Below, piece after piece: positions 45,576 to 60,073 of a stretch of 64,000 nucleotides of DNA. Origin of the DNA: Strobilurus pachycystidiatus. Taxonomy: Eukaryota; Basidiomycota; Agaricomycetes; Agaricales; Physalacriaceae. Position 1 is the stretch's first letter. The number at the start of each line of letters is the position of its first letter. The stretch is taken from NCBI GenBank assembly GCA_019915135.1, contig JAHLMK010000017.1, positions 558,001-622,000 on the forward strand, in the 5' to 3' direction. Under the pieces are notes generated by a model, which worked only from the letters and a program-made list of their open reading frames with translations, made no database searches and was not told where the DNA came from. The translations under genes and the position numbers were made by a program.

Positions 45576-46923
45576 TTAGGTATCGCGAGATGGCCGCATA
45601 GGAGCCGGCTCGGTGGGGGTATATCTGGGCAAATCGTCGTCCGATGTGGTTACCGGCGCTGGTGGGACGACCCTCGCCTTGGAGTCAGCGAACGGATCAG
45701 TATAGACACTTGTCGGACGATAGTCATCATCTTCGTCGTCGTCAGCCATCGAGTCCCGCAGTCTTGCCTTTTCTTGTGAACTTATGTCGGAGTGTGTCCA
45801 AGTGCCGCCTGTCAGATGTAAATCACGGCGAACAAGAAGCATCGATGTGTACACGCACCTCCGTAGCCTGTTTCAATTGGAACGGGAGGCTGCGCCATAG
45901 AAGATGATCCCGCAAGCGGCGCCTCCTCCTCGTGGTACTCGCTTAGCTCCTCGTAGGGGTTGAAACTCTTCACGGAGGAAGCGTATGAAGAGGAAGGGAA
46001 GTAGGATGTGCGCGAGGGTGCATAGGACGAAGGGGTTGGAGCGAAGGATGAACGAGACGGGGTGAAAGCCCGTGGGGATTGTGCCACCACCGTAGCACTG
46101 GTTGGTGAGCTTGCCACGGAGAACTGGCTCTGATGACCTGAAAGACGCATGTAGTTGGGGTTTGGAACCATCTTGTATCCTGATGGGCCCTCGAACAGGC
46201 CGGCCTTGGCCATTCGTTTCTCAGACTTGACCTGATTCACATAGCGAGTCACAATGACGGCCCCGTCTAGTAGTAGGATGTCAGTATATGGTAATATGTG
46301 CTCTGCTGGGGACATACAAGCTTCTATGACCAAGACAAGGGTAGCTATGACGAAATAGACGCCTCTAGCGACTTTGAGCAAACTAGTGCATTGATCTTGC
46401 GCCTGCTGGTTGGAGATGGTCTGCTGGCACGCCACTTCGGCTGCCTCTGATGTGAGATGAAGGACCTCCCAGAGCAAGTATCCCGCGAAAGCGACGTTCA
46501 AGACGAAATGGACGTAGATGAAATAGGCATAGATCTGCACGAAGACTTGCTTCCGAACCACGGCACCTACGAAACTGTGGCGCGCCTGTTAGTCGCCGAT
46601 CGGAGCATGAGCTAAGATCACACGGACCCAATAACAGAGGCCACAAAGAGGAATGTCTCTAGCAGTCCTGCTATCACAAAGCTCGCGCGTTGTTTGGCTG
46701 TCATGTCGGGCGAGCCTTTGAGGAGGTGGATATACGCGTTAGACGCCGGATCGCAAAGACAGTGGGAGGATCACGTACTGGCTACCTCGAACCATATGGT
46801 GATAGCCAGAATGCCTGACAACACCAGTCCCAGCAGACTCATTATGATGACCCCGACCCGAACAGGCAGACAACAGCAGAAGGTGCGGCCGCCGAAGAAA
46901 AGCTCTCTGAAGCTGAACACCAT
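45576..46923 (-). CDS. Four-helix membrane protein, basidiomycete family of unknown function
   Basis: The start at 46923 gives MVFSFRELFFGGRTFCCCLP, then VRVGVIIMSLLGLVLSGILA as the first helix. Exons after short introns add MTAKQRASFVIAGLLETFLF with VASVIGS, then QVFVQIYAYFIYVHFVLNVA and FAGYLLWEVLHLTSEAAEVA, and a Cys-containing loop (CQQTISNQQAQDQC) before ARGVYFVIATLVLVIEA. The C-terminal ~170 residues are cytosolic: YVNQVKSEKRM, a Tyr/Ser/Pro-rich tail and DDEDDDYRPTSVYTDPF. The overall plan (Arg-Thr-Phe-Cys-Cys-Cys start, four helices, long Ser-rich tail) recurs in Agaricomycete genomes as I remember them, but I know no assigned function. The Cys cluster near the N-terminus could be palmitoylated. 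Confidence 0.75.
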
Positions 46924-47963
46924 GTTGAAGAAGTGAAAGAAGGGCAGTGAAACGATGCAAGCGCTCAGTGATGGTTAAAACGATTCGAACAGCCGTCATC
47001 GCCGTGAGTACAGCCTCCCAACTTCCGAACAAGGCAGCTGGCCTGAGTGTCGGGACCCACCTGCTTGACTGACGGCAGCAATATCAACGTTCTCGACGGT
47101 CTCCGAGAGACTGCAATGTAACAGTCTAATAACATACCGTTCAACTGCCGTTCAAGAAGGATGGCCAGTCTCCGGCATTGCACCGGGTAACAAAGCGGCG
47201 CCCGTCAGGTCCGTCAGCAATGCCTCGGAACTCCCCGAGTCTCCAGCCAATGGCCATCACCGACGCCTGGACTCTGCCCGGACTCTGCCTATCAGAGCCT
47301 ATCGTCACAGCCTATGTAGGAGTCCAGACTTTAAGTCTGGACGCCACATCTTGCGCAGAGTACTGGGGGACCTTGCCTTGTTCTTCATACGGTCTTGGGC
47401 TTGTCAAACAGGTCGTCTTTCCTTCCATGGCTGCAAAGCCGAACTTTTTCCCATCCATTGATTCGAAAGGACATTTCAAATGGATCTCTAGGTCAGGGCA
47501 ACTGGCTTGTCGCATTTCCCCGGATTCCAGTTCGCAGGAAATCCGGATACTTATGTCCTCTGTCCAGCAAAGAGTTGAACATTGTTGCACAGCGACAGCC
47601 GTATTTGAATGCCTGCCCAGGCCTGCCTGTGCACGGATGCAGAAGGCCTGACACCGACGTCCATATCGCACACCCCCTGTCCTCATGCCATAAACCTGCA
47701 CATCACCACATCGGACCTATTAACTTTCAGACGACCTGCCACCACGTCGCTTTTCTCTTTCCTTCCTCTTCTCCCTGGCCGTGTCCCGCGCCATCTGCAG
47801 CTGTGGACCGTACATCTGCAACGAAGAAGAATGACATGGAACAGGAAACTGAAGTGACTCGTTTCACGCTCGATCTCTGTACAGCGTCCGGTGCGTTCAA
47901 TTCTTTTGATAGGTCTTTAGGCGACCACTGACCAGAAGCTCTCCGACGGGAATAGCCGCAGCC
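46924..47963. other. Intergenic region without a confident gene
   Basis: About 1 kb lies between divergent membrane-protein genes. ORFs such as 47178-47651 (plus) and 47312-47701 (minus) are mutual shadows without recognisable motifs. The ATG at 47836 (MEQETEVTRFTLDL) could begin an upstream exon of the next gene, but I could not find an in-frame junction. Confidence 0.4.
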
Positions 47964-49286
47964 ATGGCCATACAATGCTGGTGCGTTGTATGCTTCGCTT
48001 GGGTGATAATGCAATGACACCATAACAGGGAGACTCTATTGACTTTGGACAGAGAGGTCGATTATATCTGGTCGTAAGCCCGCCTGTCGCGTCTTAACAT
48101 GCGTCCAACATCAACCAAACCACCTCAGAAAACCCAACACATCCTGGCTCAAATGGTCGTTCCTCTTCGCCCGATACTTTCCGCTCTTGATACAAATGCA
48201 AGTCACCGACCCGTCGTAATATTGTTCGACGTCACCGCACTGATCACGCATCCATATACAGAACTGGTCGTACCGTGGATTTGATGATCATGTACCAGCA
48301 TCCGTTACGACTCAGTAGGAGCTTTCTACGCGTGTGGTATATCTGTCAAGTCCTCGTAAGCCCGCCGCGTCCCTTCCCTTCTATCACAACTTCCAACTCA
48401 CGGGTCTGATACAGATCGCATTTCTTACGATATTAGGCGCGGAAATCGTCATGATGTCGCGCGGTTGGTGCTCCCTCACCCGACCCTTGCGATTCCTGCT
48501 GACTCAATCATGCAGTCTACGCGATGTATCACAAGAACCGCTGGGTGGGACTCGGATTCATCGGGCTTATCGTTCTGGAAACCATCATGGTCTTTCTTGG
48601 TCTTGGGCTGACATTGCCGGACGAATCTTTCGATGCGGCGCTCCTCCTCACGACCACTGCTGAATCATTTATCTATTTTGGGTATGTGCGCGCCTTAATT
48701 GGTTCTCGTAAGTACCAATTGATCGCACCACCTTGCAGGGCCTCTGCTATGGTGTCGCAAATCATCATACTCGTTCTATCCGTTGTAAGGTACATTCGCG
48801 GTGATTGGGGTGGTCATGTCCCTATTGTTACCCTCATGATGCGTGATGGAACAGTTGCTTTTGGGGTGCTATTTGGTGAGTCTTTATTTCTGGATCAGTC
48901 ACTGGGACTAGTGTTGATGTACCATTCTCGCAGTGGTTTCCCTCTTGTTAGTCGTATACACGGTCGTTGAGACTGGCTATGCCGCGGTGACCTACGCGTA
49001 AGTGACGCGTCGTACCAAATAACCCCCCGCCGTGCTTCTTACTTATTCGCTTTTCCCTAGATGGACCTTAACATTTATATCGGTCGTTGTAAGCGCGTCA
49101 AGTATCTTGCTTCCAGGTTGCCTGATGTCTTTCTAGGAGTGTCGCTTGATTCTCAACATGCAACGCGTACCCATAAAGAAGTCCTCTGGTGTCACCGGAA
49201 CATCAGAAGTTGCACCATTGACTACGTTTTTGGCGGAGCCTGAGCAGTTTGGCATGACGTCCTTCACTAATGTAGGTCATGTCTAA
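47964..49286 (+). CDS. DUF6533-like seven-helix membrane protein (5' end uncertain)
   Basis: The signature ETLLTLDREVDYIW (after the first junction) followed by SKPNTSWLKWSFLFARYFPL matches the DUF6533 family, abundant receptor-like proteins of Agaricomycetes. Splicing then gives NWSRSFLRVWYICQVL, IAFLTILGAEIVMMSRVYAM, HKNRWVGLGFIGLIVLETIM, LTTTAESFIYFG, MVSQIIILVLSVVRYIRGDW and VVSLLLVVYTVVETGYAAV. It ends SRLILNMQRVPIKKSSGVTG and a tail stopping at 49286. All junctions after the first are GT-AG and in frame. The N-terminus is the weak point: the ATG at 47964 (MAIQCW) gives a shorter leader than usual, and the frame upstream (SSPTGIAAA) is open but soon meets stops, so an upstream exon is missing or lost. 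Ligand and role are unknown. Confidence 0.65.
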
Positions 49287-49510
49287 GTGTCTTGCGGTCA
49301 TCGACTCAGCTCATATCATCTTTGACGATAGGAAACTGATAATACACGGGGAATTTCCGAAGCCTAATTAATAGACACCACGACTTTGGAGATGCGACAT
49401 ACATATACACACACATTCATGTAATCACTTGTAGCCTATATGTACACACGGAACGAGAGATGAAGATACCCGCTCTGGGACGCGGAAGGCGCTGAAACGA
49501 CGCGTCTTAG

Positions 49511-51684
<2,174 letters not shown>

Positions 51685-52619
51685 TTCTCTCAGGACGGGC
51701 CTACCGAGTCTACAGGTCTAGTGTGTCCACTATGAGAGTGTGTTTCGTTGGAAAATGTCCAACACGAGTGGCCTCGAGCACCCAATCATCTACTGTGTAA
51801 ACCTTGACTAACCTTTGCATACTTAAAAAGCGTACTGGATTCCTAAATAGTTCGTAAGTTTCGCATTACACTTACGTGCCAATGTCGCGGGGTCAGATGG
51901 TGCCTTATGGGGAGAGCGACACCGTCAAGAGAGCGAGAGGTTCCGAGTCGCAAGGTTGAGGCCAAGGAAAAGTGTCTGCTCCAAGGCGAAGTAGTATCGC
52001 GTCTGTACTGATGCCATGAACTTGATGATAAGGGGATATGACCAGGATATGACGCCCAGGAGCTACAGCTAACATTGCTTGGCATCGTGCCAACCTACAG
52101 TACTGAGTTACAGTAGTAAGTAGTCCCGTACGATTGCGCAGGAGGTGCACACGCCCAAATCGATATCGAAGATATATCTTCAGAGCGTTGATGAGGCTAC
52201 TCATGGGTTGAGTAATTCCCTATTGAGCGCCTTGAGAGTTCGCTTGGTTGAGGCTGTTGCAGATCTTTGCAAGGAGAATCAAATCAAGGAAGAATGGATG
52301 CCACAAATGACATGCTACTCAGTAGTGGGCAAGCATCGAGGTCAAACTGTTAGCCTATTACTCGTGAGAGAACACGCTTGACACGTAATTGATGTGGAAA
52401 GAAAACACTAGGCCCTGCCCATTCTTGACTGTTTACCGCCACCACAGCTTCAACAGCTGCAGTTTCGTGCATACAGTTTTGCCTCATCAGCTCGCGAAGA
52501 CCGTGGCGCGTCTTGTGGTCGTGTGACCCGCCAAGGCTTTACATACCTTGCCCCATTTGTACGTCTGTGCCCCTGGTAAACCTGGGCGCAGTGCTCCTCA
52601 GTCACCAATCACCTCCTCG
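51685..52619. other. Intergenic region without a confident gene
   Basis: A plus-strand ORF at 52145-52381 (SVDEATHGLSNSLLSALRVR) has protein-like composition but no recognisable family and no clear start or splice context. A matching shadow lies on the minus strand. The segment just before 52620 is probably the CLC promoter and leader. Confidence 0.4.
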
Positions 52620-55600
52620 ATGCCGGACTCTGAGGCTCGACCGAGCACAGCTGGCGCGTCCACCGCGCCGTCGTCGACCACATGGCGTCGGGAACGCCTT
52701 CTCCGCATCGGCAGCTCGCCCATCATCCCCACCTTCCCGGACCAGCCTCAACAGTCGCACAATGCACAGACTGAAGACGCCGACGAGGACAGTACACTCA
52801 TACAGCGGTCCACTCGATCCTATGGCACGCTGCCTTCGCCTCGCCGACGCCCTTCACGCAACAACTTCTCAGCTCGTCGTGGCCTCCCAGACATCCCGCC
52901 CATCACACTACCGGGCCGCAATGCATTGTCCAATCCGACCACTCCAACCCACACCCCATCCATCCTCCGCGGGACGTACTCTAGGCTCACCCAGCGTCCG
53001 ATATCTGCATACGACGCTCCTCACAAAGATGAAGTTGAGGTGGACACGAGTACCAAAATCAACGGTATCCGAGTCTGGTACTCTTCCTTCTCGTCCATCG
53101 ACTGGCTGCACGATGCTATCAAAGACTCTGCGCGCTACTCCCGCTTGCGCAAGCGTAAATCCGTACGTGCCCGCATACGCCTCGCCATGGACAGAAGCCT
53201 CGGCTGGATCGTTGTTACCATCGTTGGCTTCCTCACTGCCATCGTTGCTTTCCTCGTCGTGCGCGCGGAGCAGTTGATGTTTGATCTCAAAGAAGGATAT
53301 TGCGTGGATAAGTGGACGAAGGCGAAACGGTTCTGCTGCCCTCAACTGGACGAGACAGTCGTCTTTCTTCCCGACTTCACTACCGAAGAGGGCTGCCCGG
53401 CATGGCGCACTTGGTCGTCTGCATTCCATTTCAAGGAGGGTGAGCGGGGGGAAGGGGCCGTTGAATACGTCTCGTACGCTATTGTTGCTGTAAGATCACC
53501 TGTCGTTCTTTCGACGCGCTCACTCATCCACTCTATTCACAGCTCACCCTTGCATTCATTTCTTGTGTGCTCACACTGTATCTTACCAACTCCACCACTT
53601 TCGTAACCCGCAAAGAGTCTGGAGTCCTTGCCCCTGACTTCCCCGAGACCCCAAGACTCAAAGATCCCGATACCGGTTCTGCCCCCAAGCGCAAGGTCAT
53701 GTTCTACGTGAGTGGGCACACGTTATCTGTCAGAAGTGGCTCCTGACCTTCCGTGCGTAGGCTGCCGGGAGCGGTATACCGGAAATCAAAACCATTCTCT
53801 CTGGATTCGTGATTCATGGTTATCTCGGTGGCCGCGTCTTGTTCACGAAATCAGTCGGTCTTGCGATGTCGGTCGCCTCGGGCTTGTCTCTTGGTAAAGA
53901 AGGCCCCTTCGTTCATATCGCAAGTTGCATCGGTAATATCGTCAGTCGCTTCTTCTTGAAGTACGAGAACAACGAAGGTTCGTCCGATCCTAGTCTGTGC
54001 GTATCTGTGCTTATCTACACAGCTAAAAGACGTGAAATATTGAGCGCGGCATGTGCGGCAGGAGTCGCAGTTGCCTTCGGTGCACCCATTGGAGGAACGT
54101 TGTTCAGTTTGGAGGAAGTATCGTATTACTTCCCTCCCAAGGTCGGGACTTATTCACTCTTAGTTATCATCTGATGCTCAGTGTCCCCAGGTGATGTGGC
54201 GCAGGTAACATCGAGATCGCGTCTCATGTTGCGTGGCGTTTCTGACTACATGTCGTTAGTTTCTTCTGCGCCATGATCGCGGCCATCACGTTGAAGATAC
54301 TCGACCCGTTCGGTACTGGGAAACTAGTCCTCTTCCAAGTCACCTATGATAGGGTGCGTTCTGTTGCCTAGTAGCATTAGTGCGAGGCTGATATGGACGC
54401 GTTCGATACAGGATTGGCACGCTTTCGAGCTCCTTCCTTTTTTGCTTCTTGGCCTGTTTGGTGTAAGAGTCTCGTCCAGTGATCGCGTTTCCCATCTGAC
54501 CTTTTTAGGGTGTATACGGGGCGTACTTCTCGAAGCTAAACTATCGTTGGAGTCGTTACGTCCGCAACGGAACTTGGCTTAAGAGCCACCCCATCGCGGA
54601 GGTTCTTCTGGTGAGCTAGTTTTGACACGTATCTTGGGAAGAGACTTTTGATTGACGTCCAACAAGGTTACACTGGTCACTGCTATCTTCTGTTTCTCCA
54701 ATTCGTACACCAGAATGGGTGGGACTGAACTGGTATACAACCTCTTTGCTGAGTGTCGTACTGGCTCTGGAAATACTCATGGAGGACTTTGTGTTCTCGA
54801 TCCGGGCTCCGTCCAGCATATCTGGCCTGTGTGCCGCGCTATTCTCGTCGCCCTGGTGGTTAAGGGTGCATTGACTGTCGTCACCTTTGGGATCAAAGTC
54901 CCTGCTGGTATCTTCATCCCAACTCTTGGGGTTGGGGCGTGTGCCGGTCGGATTCTTGGAATCGTGGTCCAGTACTTCCAGATCAAGAACCCGGACGCCC
55001 CGATCTTTGCCGTGTGTGGCGGCGATATGGACTGTATCGTACCTGGTTTGTACGCCATGGTCGGCGCTGCTGCGGCCTTGTCTGGGGTCACGGTCAGTCG
55101 CTTTTGTTCTATCGTTTGACGAAGACTGACACATCCTTAGCGCACGACTGTCTCGTTGGCCGTCATCATGTTCGAGCTGACGGATACCTTGACCTATGCG
55201 GTTCCCGTCATGTTGTCTGTCCTTGTTGCAAAGACCGTCGCGGATGCGCTCGAGCCAAAGGGAATCTACGACCTTGTCATTGAACTTCAGCAACTCCCGT
55301 ATCTAGATTCCAAGGTTGAGTATACATGGGGTAATTTTACTATCAATGATGTGGTGTGTCTCCTTCCCTATCTATGAGTGCTACTCTGATTCTCTAACGC
55401 AGACGGTCCGTGATGTGGAGGTCATCAAAGTCGATCACTCGAACACAGTTGAAAGCCTTCGAGATCAGCTTCAAGACCTTGTTTCTTTAGGGAACGACGA
55501 CAGTGGATTCCCCATTCTTCGTGCGTTTGGAGAAGAAGATGCGCTGAGGTTGGTTGGATTTATTGGTTCGAACGAGTTGGAACATGCATTAAGTGAGTCT

Positions 55601-56055
55601 CAGGAGAAACGTTGTCTCCTTGTATTGATGTGATCTCCAGGCATTGTGGCGGACCATGCTGACGGAGAAGTATACTTCCACACAGCTTCTTCGCATCATT
55701 TGGCATCGTCTTCCATCTTGTCACTACCTGAGCATGGTCAGGACGCTTCGGACCCATTCGATTTTAGCATCTACATGGACCAAGTGAGATTCTTCCGAGA
55801 GTATACCCTTCATTGGTGGGCTGATTGATTTTCAGGCGCCTTTGACTGTGCAATCGAACTGTCCTCTTGAGATGGTTCATCAGCTATTCGTAAAACTTGG
55901 CGCTCGCTACGTCGTTGTGACGGACGCCGATGGCTTTTGTACGTGACATTCCACTTTGGTGTCTAGCAGGCTTGCTGACTTAATGTTTAGACGAGGGTGT
56001 CATCGACAAGAAGACGTGGCTCGCCTTCCTCAACGAGTTGGAGGAAAAGTTATGA
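52620..56055 (+). CDS. CLC-type chloride channel / Cl-/H+ exchanger with CBS domains
   Basis: A CLC-3/4/5-Gef1-like transporter of endosomes, vacuole or Golgi. The start at 52620 gives [20 protein letters not shown], then a disordered cytosolic region of about 170 residues and [20 protein letters not shown]. Core motifs are [39 protein letters not shown] (gating Glu in GKEGP), and [19 protein letters not shown], whose acidic pair includes the proton Glu expected of exchangers rather than channels. These are followed by [20 protein letters not shown]. Two C-terminal CBS units follow: [20 protein letters not shown] and [20 protein letters not shown], with [20 protein letters not shown] before the stop at 56055. 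About nine short introns. It is intact as far as I can follow. Ion selectivity is inferred from the conserved glutamates. Confidence 0.93.
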
Positions 56056-56307
56056 TCATCATCTCGAACTGAAAGGACTCCGGAAGAATCCCTCGCTTCG
56101 GAAATGTACTTACTGTCATTCAACAAACTAGGAGAACTTTATACCACTCATGACTTACGATACACTACGTTACGACTCGCGATACGCAGATAATTAGCTA
56201 TGCATGTTCATGATCGCGCAAGTGATCGGTGCCCAATTTGAATGTAGTCTGTTTGCGTGTGCTTGCCTCTCAGCCTTGCTTGATTCCAACTACAAAAACC
56301 GACAACC

Positions 56308-56848
56308 ATGAGCTCAGGCCTCGGTGTTCCCGTCAAACTGCTACATGAATCGCTGGGCCACGTTATCACTGTTGAGCTGAAAACGGGGCAGCTGTACCGC
56401 GGAAAATTGGCCGAAGGTGAGGGCGGGCGGCGATGCAGAGAATGGCGGAAGCTGACACCCACGACAGCGGAGGACAACCTCAACATCTCGCTCAAGGACA
56501 TCACCGTGACGGCGCGCGATGGACGGGTATCGCAGCTCGATCAGGTGTACATCCGCGGCAGCATGGTCCGCTTCTTCATCGTGCCCGACATGCTGCAGAA
56601 CGCACCGATGCAAGTCGCCTTTTTCTTCCGCGTCTGTTCGTGTGCAAACCATCTCTCTCTCCAGGTTCAAGAGAGTCGGACCCAATGCGATGAGGGGAAG
56701 GGGTATCGGGACAGCGCGTGGACGTGCCACCATTATGCGCGGTACGAGCCTGGCGCTTATATTTTGTATATTTATTGATTGTTTTACAGCCAATGCTCGT
56801 CGCGGTCGCGGTGTGATGCCGCCTGCATCAAGAGGCATCAGGCGGTGA
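56308..56848 (+). CDS. SMD3: Small nuclear ribonucleoprotein Sm D3
   Basis: A core Sm-ring subunit of spliceosomal U snRNPs. The start at 56308 gives [20 protein letters not shown], then [16 protein letters not shown] with the Sm1 motif split by an intron. The frame continues [40 protein letters not shown] (Sm2, with IRG) and QNAPM. The next intron, 56610-56664, begins GCAAGT and ends CAG (a GC-AG intron); it restores [20 protein letters not shown] across the junction. A final intron leads to [19 protein letters not shown] and the stop at 56848. The Arg-Gly-rich tail is typical of Sm D3 and is a methylation target in other species. About 120 residues. Confidence 0.95.
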
Positions 56849-57542
56849 TGCGTTCCAAAACTACCGACGGTCCCATTTGTACGATTCAGACGATAATATA
56901 CTCTCGAAAAGCTTGTGTAACTGTAAGTATGGTGACACTTCTCCACCCTGCATCGCAGCAACGTCGACATATCATGGCCCCGCAACGAATGCGACAACAC
57001 CTTGCTATCCGTCTTGCCGTCGAGACTCAAATCTGTACAGCCAGAGTCCACCCAAGAGCAGCTTGAGATTGTGAAGCGTCATCGAGGTCAGGCTCTCGCG
57101 TAAGGTGAAGTTCTGACCCGACCTTTGGTAGTATGGACTCTTTGACAGACAGGCAACATCTGGCGACTTTGGTTCAAGTCTACGCGACGTCAGAGTCCTA
57201 GTACCAGTCGCTTATCGCATCTGTTTGCCATGCCTCATTTTCCGAGGCATGCCTGCACCCAATAGCTTCTTTCGCGCTGCCAAACTTGATGAAGTAATGT
57301 CGCCACAAAACTATCCCTGCAGATTACTTATGAAGGGTGTCGCCATGAAGGATTCCTGTCTGGTGAATGGTATGCAAGATGACCCACGGATTATGAGCTG
57401 CTGTCAATGCCACCCTTCATCGGAGATGAAGTGTGTGGGGACTTTGCAGCTGGCGTGGAGGCAGCAAAAGCCAAGGCATGGTACGTAGACATTTTTGTTA
57501 TTCATACATCAAGACTAACTGTACAATATTCCAATTTCTTTC
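56849..57542 (+). other. Gene-like fragments downstream of Sm D3
   Basis: Open plus-strand segments look protein-like but do not form a complete gene: [20 protein letters not shown] with SKSLCN before a GTAAGT donor at about 56931, then NVDISWPRNECDNTLLSVLP and QEQLEIVKRHRGQALA. Further fragments carry stops (LATLVQVYATSES then a stop near 57200). This could be a decayed gene or a small gene whose start I missed. No family recognised. Confidence 0.3.
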
Positions 57543-59516
57543 CTAACACCCAATGAATCTGACTGTAGGCAAAATCCTAGGCCGCAGCATCGGTCTCTGC
57601 TTCTCGCTGGGCCCAGTCGTAGGATTGTCCTTCAATCCCTCCGCATTGACCAGTAACTCGGCCCACGTCGACAAATCCGCCAAGTGATCATCGATGATAT
57701 TTCGCAGGTCGTTTACAGTCAGCTTCCGCCCCTCCGTATCTTTCTTGAGCCTCCCGTAGATATTGTCGAGGCGGCGGATGTCGTTAAATATCCGCGTCTT
57801 GCGTTCTTTGCGGAGACCGGTTTCGTCTGGGAGCGGGTGATCAATTGGGCGTGAGCAGGACATGATGAGGTGCCACATACATTCGTACTTGATCTCCAGG
57901 TCTGAGCGGCGGAGATGACGGTGTGAGTTCAGCACACAGTATGTGAGTCGGAATCACCTTTGTACATTTCTTGTAAGGCTGAGCGTCATACAAGAACAGT
58001 CAGCGATGTGTATAGAAGTAGCGGGACAACGATCTACCTGTGTGCTTTTTCTGTATCTCCGGAGAGGCAATCTCGTCGTCGTCCAACACGATGACCTGCT
58101 GGCGACTGCTGTCTATTGAAAGTTTCCCACTGTGCTCGACAAGATACGCAGAACAAAGGACCCACCTCGGTGCTGCTTCATCTGCTTCATGAAGAAATCC
58201 CTCATTTCTGGAAGAGAGTCTGTTTAGAATGTCTCCGCGCGGTGGCGACTCTTGTGTACCATTCAGCGTGTTCTCCGCATCTATATTCGGTGGTTGAACA
58301 CCAGGATGAGTCAAAATAGAACGCAGGAGAAGTAAAACCAACCTCGTAATTTGAGATCCTGCATCTGCCGTTCCTTCTCGTCAAGCTGCTGCTTGAGGGA
58401 CTTTCCCGTGTTTGTGAGTGTGCGATTCTCCTGTGTGAGAGCTTGATTCTCTGCTTCTAGGGCTTTGATGCGCTCGTCCCGGTCCTCAATCGTGCGAGTG
58501 AGAGCTGTGGAAGTCGTCAAGGAAAGTTATCCTCTGAACCAAAAGGAAGTACTGACCAACCTCCTTTGCATCGAAGGTCTTCTGTCTGGCGACGAAATCT
58601 GCGTCGACGTGCGATGTATTTAGCAATCATGCAATGTTGATAACTCAGTAGATTCATACTGATGGTTCGCTGTTCTTCGTAAGCCAGAAGATGCTTAGCT
58701 CCTGAGAAGAGTGAGGGTTGATTCTCTATTCAAGAAAAAAGATTACTGACGATCTAGAGCCTTGCGGAACTGGGCAGGCGTCCACGCATTGTTTGGCTCA
58801 TCCCAGCCTGCAAAATGATCTGTGTCGTCTCAACGGGATGTGATGTGAAATACGTACCTATCGACGGCTGGTTTGTGGTGATTCGCGGAAGGATGGGCGG
58901 GGTGGGGTCTCGCTGACGCTAAGTACGGTCGTTCGTGAGTCCGAGAGAAAGACATGTGGTCGTGAGATGAACTACTTCTTGATTCTGCTCATTGGCGTCT
59001 ACATTCATCATCTCCCCCTCGACATCGTGTTTTTTTGGGACTGCCTTGGTCGGTCTCCTCCTAGGTACCAGAATGAACGGATGGCTTCTCGGCACCTGCC
59101 CCTTCTCGAGCATGTTGATCGCACAGCGTATGGCGTCCTCGGTGACATTCGGATCTTTGTCGCGTATGATGTGAACCATAGCACTGTAGAGCCTGCTACA
59201 AGATAACCCCTTGCCCGCTCTCTTGCAGTTTCTACAAGAGACTCTTGTTAGCTGGCTAACGCATGGTTTGTCGGCGTCGGTGCATGCTGTGCAGTCCTTG
59301 AGCAAATCATCAGTGATATTATGAAAGTAGTTGATATGAAGAGAGACATACAGTTGTCTCGCCGTATTTATTCGCCCATCTTGTTGCCAGACCCCAATCC
59401 CCTCTGGCACCTGTGAGTCTCTCCTTGATTTCCAGTACGAGTGGAAGGAGGACCAAGGCCGACTCGGATATCCTCTTAGACCGGTGGCGGCCGTGTCTGT
59501 GATCGTGGTTTCGCAT
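57543..59516 (-). CDS. Cysteine-cluster and coiled-coil protein, unknown function
   Basis: The proposed start at 59516 gives MRNHDHRHGRHRSKRISESA. An intron with a GTATGT donor leads to a cysteine cluster: CTACTDADKPC, then CRNCKRAGKGLSC, spaced like the small zinc-binding cluster seen in many basidiomycete nuclear proteins. Next come VHIIRDKDPNVTEDAIRCAI and VPRRRPTKAVPKKHD. Short exons then give GWDEPNNAWTPAQFRKALDR, LLAYEEQRTI and FVARQKTFDAKE. A coiled coil follows, ALTRTIEDRDERIKALEAEN and further heptads to MQDLKLR. The end has DSSRQQVIVLDDDEIASPE, LEIKYECMWHLIMS and a helical tail stopping at 57543. I join these because splice sites and strand agree, but they might be two genes with a boundary near 58900. 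A DNA- or chromatin-linked role is only a guess. Confidence 0.55.
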
Positions 59517-60073
59517 GATGTTTTTGTTCAAGAGAAGGAACAAGCTGGAGATACCAGTGCGAAAAAGGCATTGTTATGAATGTCCCGATACATCGGAACC
59601 TCAGTCAACGTAGTGTTCATCAGCGCTCAGCTGCGCCTTTGCAGATCGTTCGAGTACATAATCAATCTGAAGAAGTTAGATATGAGCTTCGAGCACAGCC
59701 CGAGAATAACGGCAGCCTGCGCATCGCAAGAGATGTGAGTCTTCTGAATCCCCCTAGATGCAGAATGATATGTATGTCCAAACCTGTGGACTGCTTGTGG
59801 AACAAGAAAGGTGTGCGAAGGTCCTGAGTGTTTGTAACCAAATTTGCACTGACCCACGGGCGTTCAAACGCGTTCGCTCTCACCTCTCATTTCTGTCCGA
59901 CGATCGCCGCCACCGCTGTCTTCGTCGCGACCCTTTTCCCTTTACGACTCCGAGTCCTGGCTACCAATGGCCCGTTGTTTGGGTCTCCACGAAAGACAGC
60001 TAGATACCAGTGTGTAGATATACAACTTGATAATACATGTCAAAGAGTACAATGAATCGTCCATTGTCAAGGA
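59517..60073. other. Intergenic region without a confident gene
   Basis: Overlapping short ORFs on both strands show no motif. It contains the promoter of the coiled-coil gene and the 3' flank of the Yippee gene. Confidence 0.45.
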
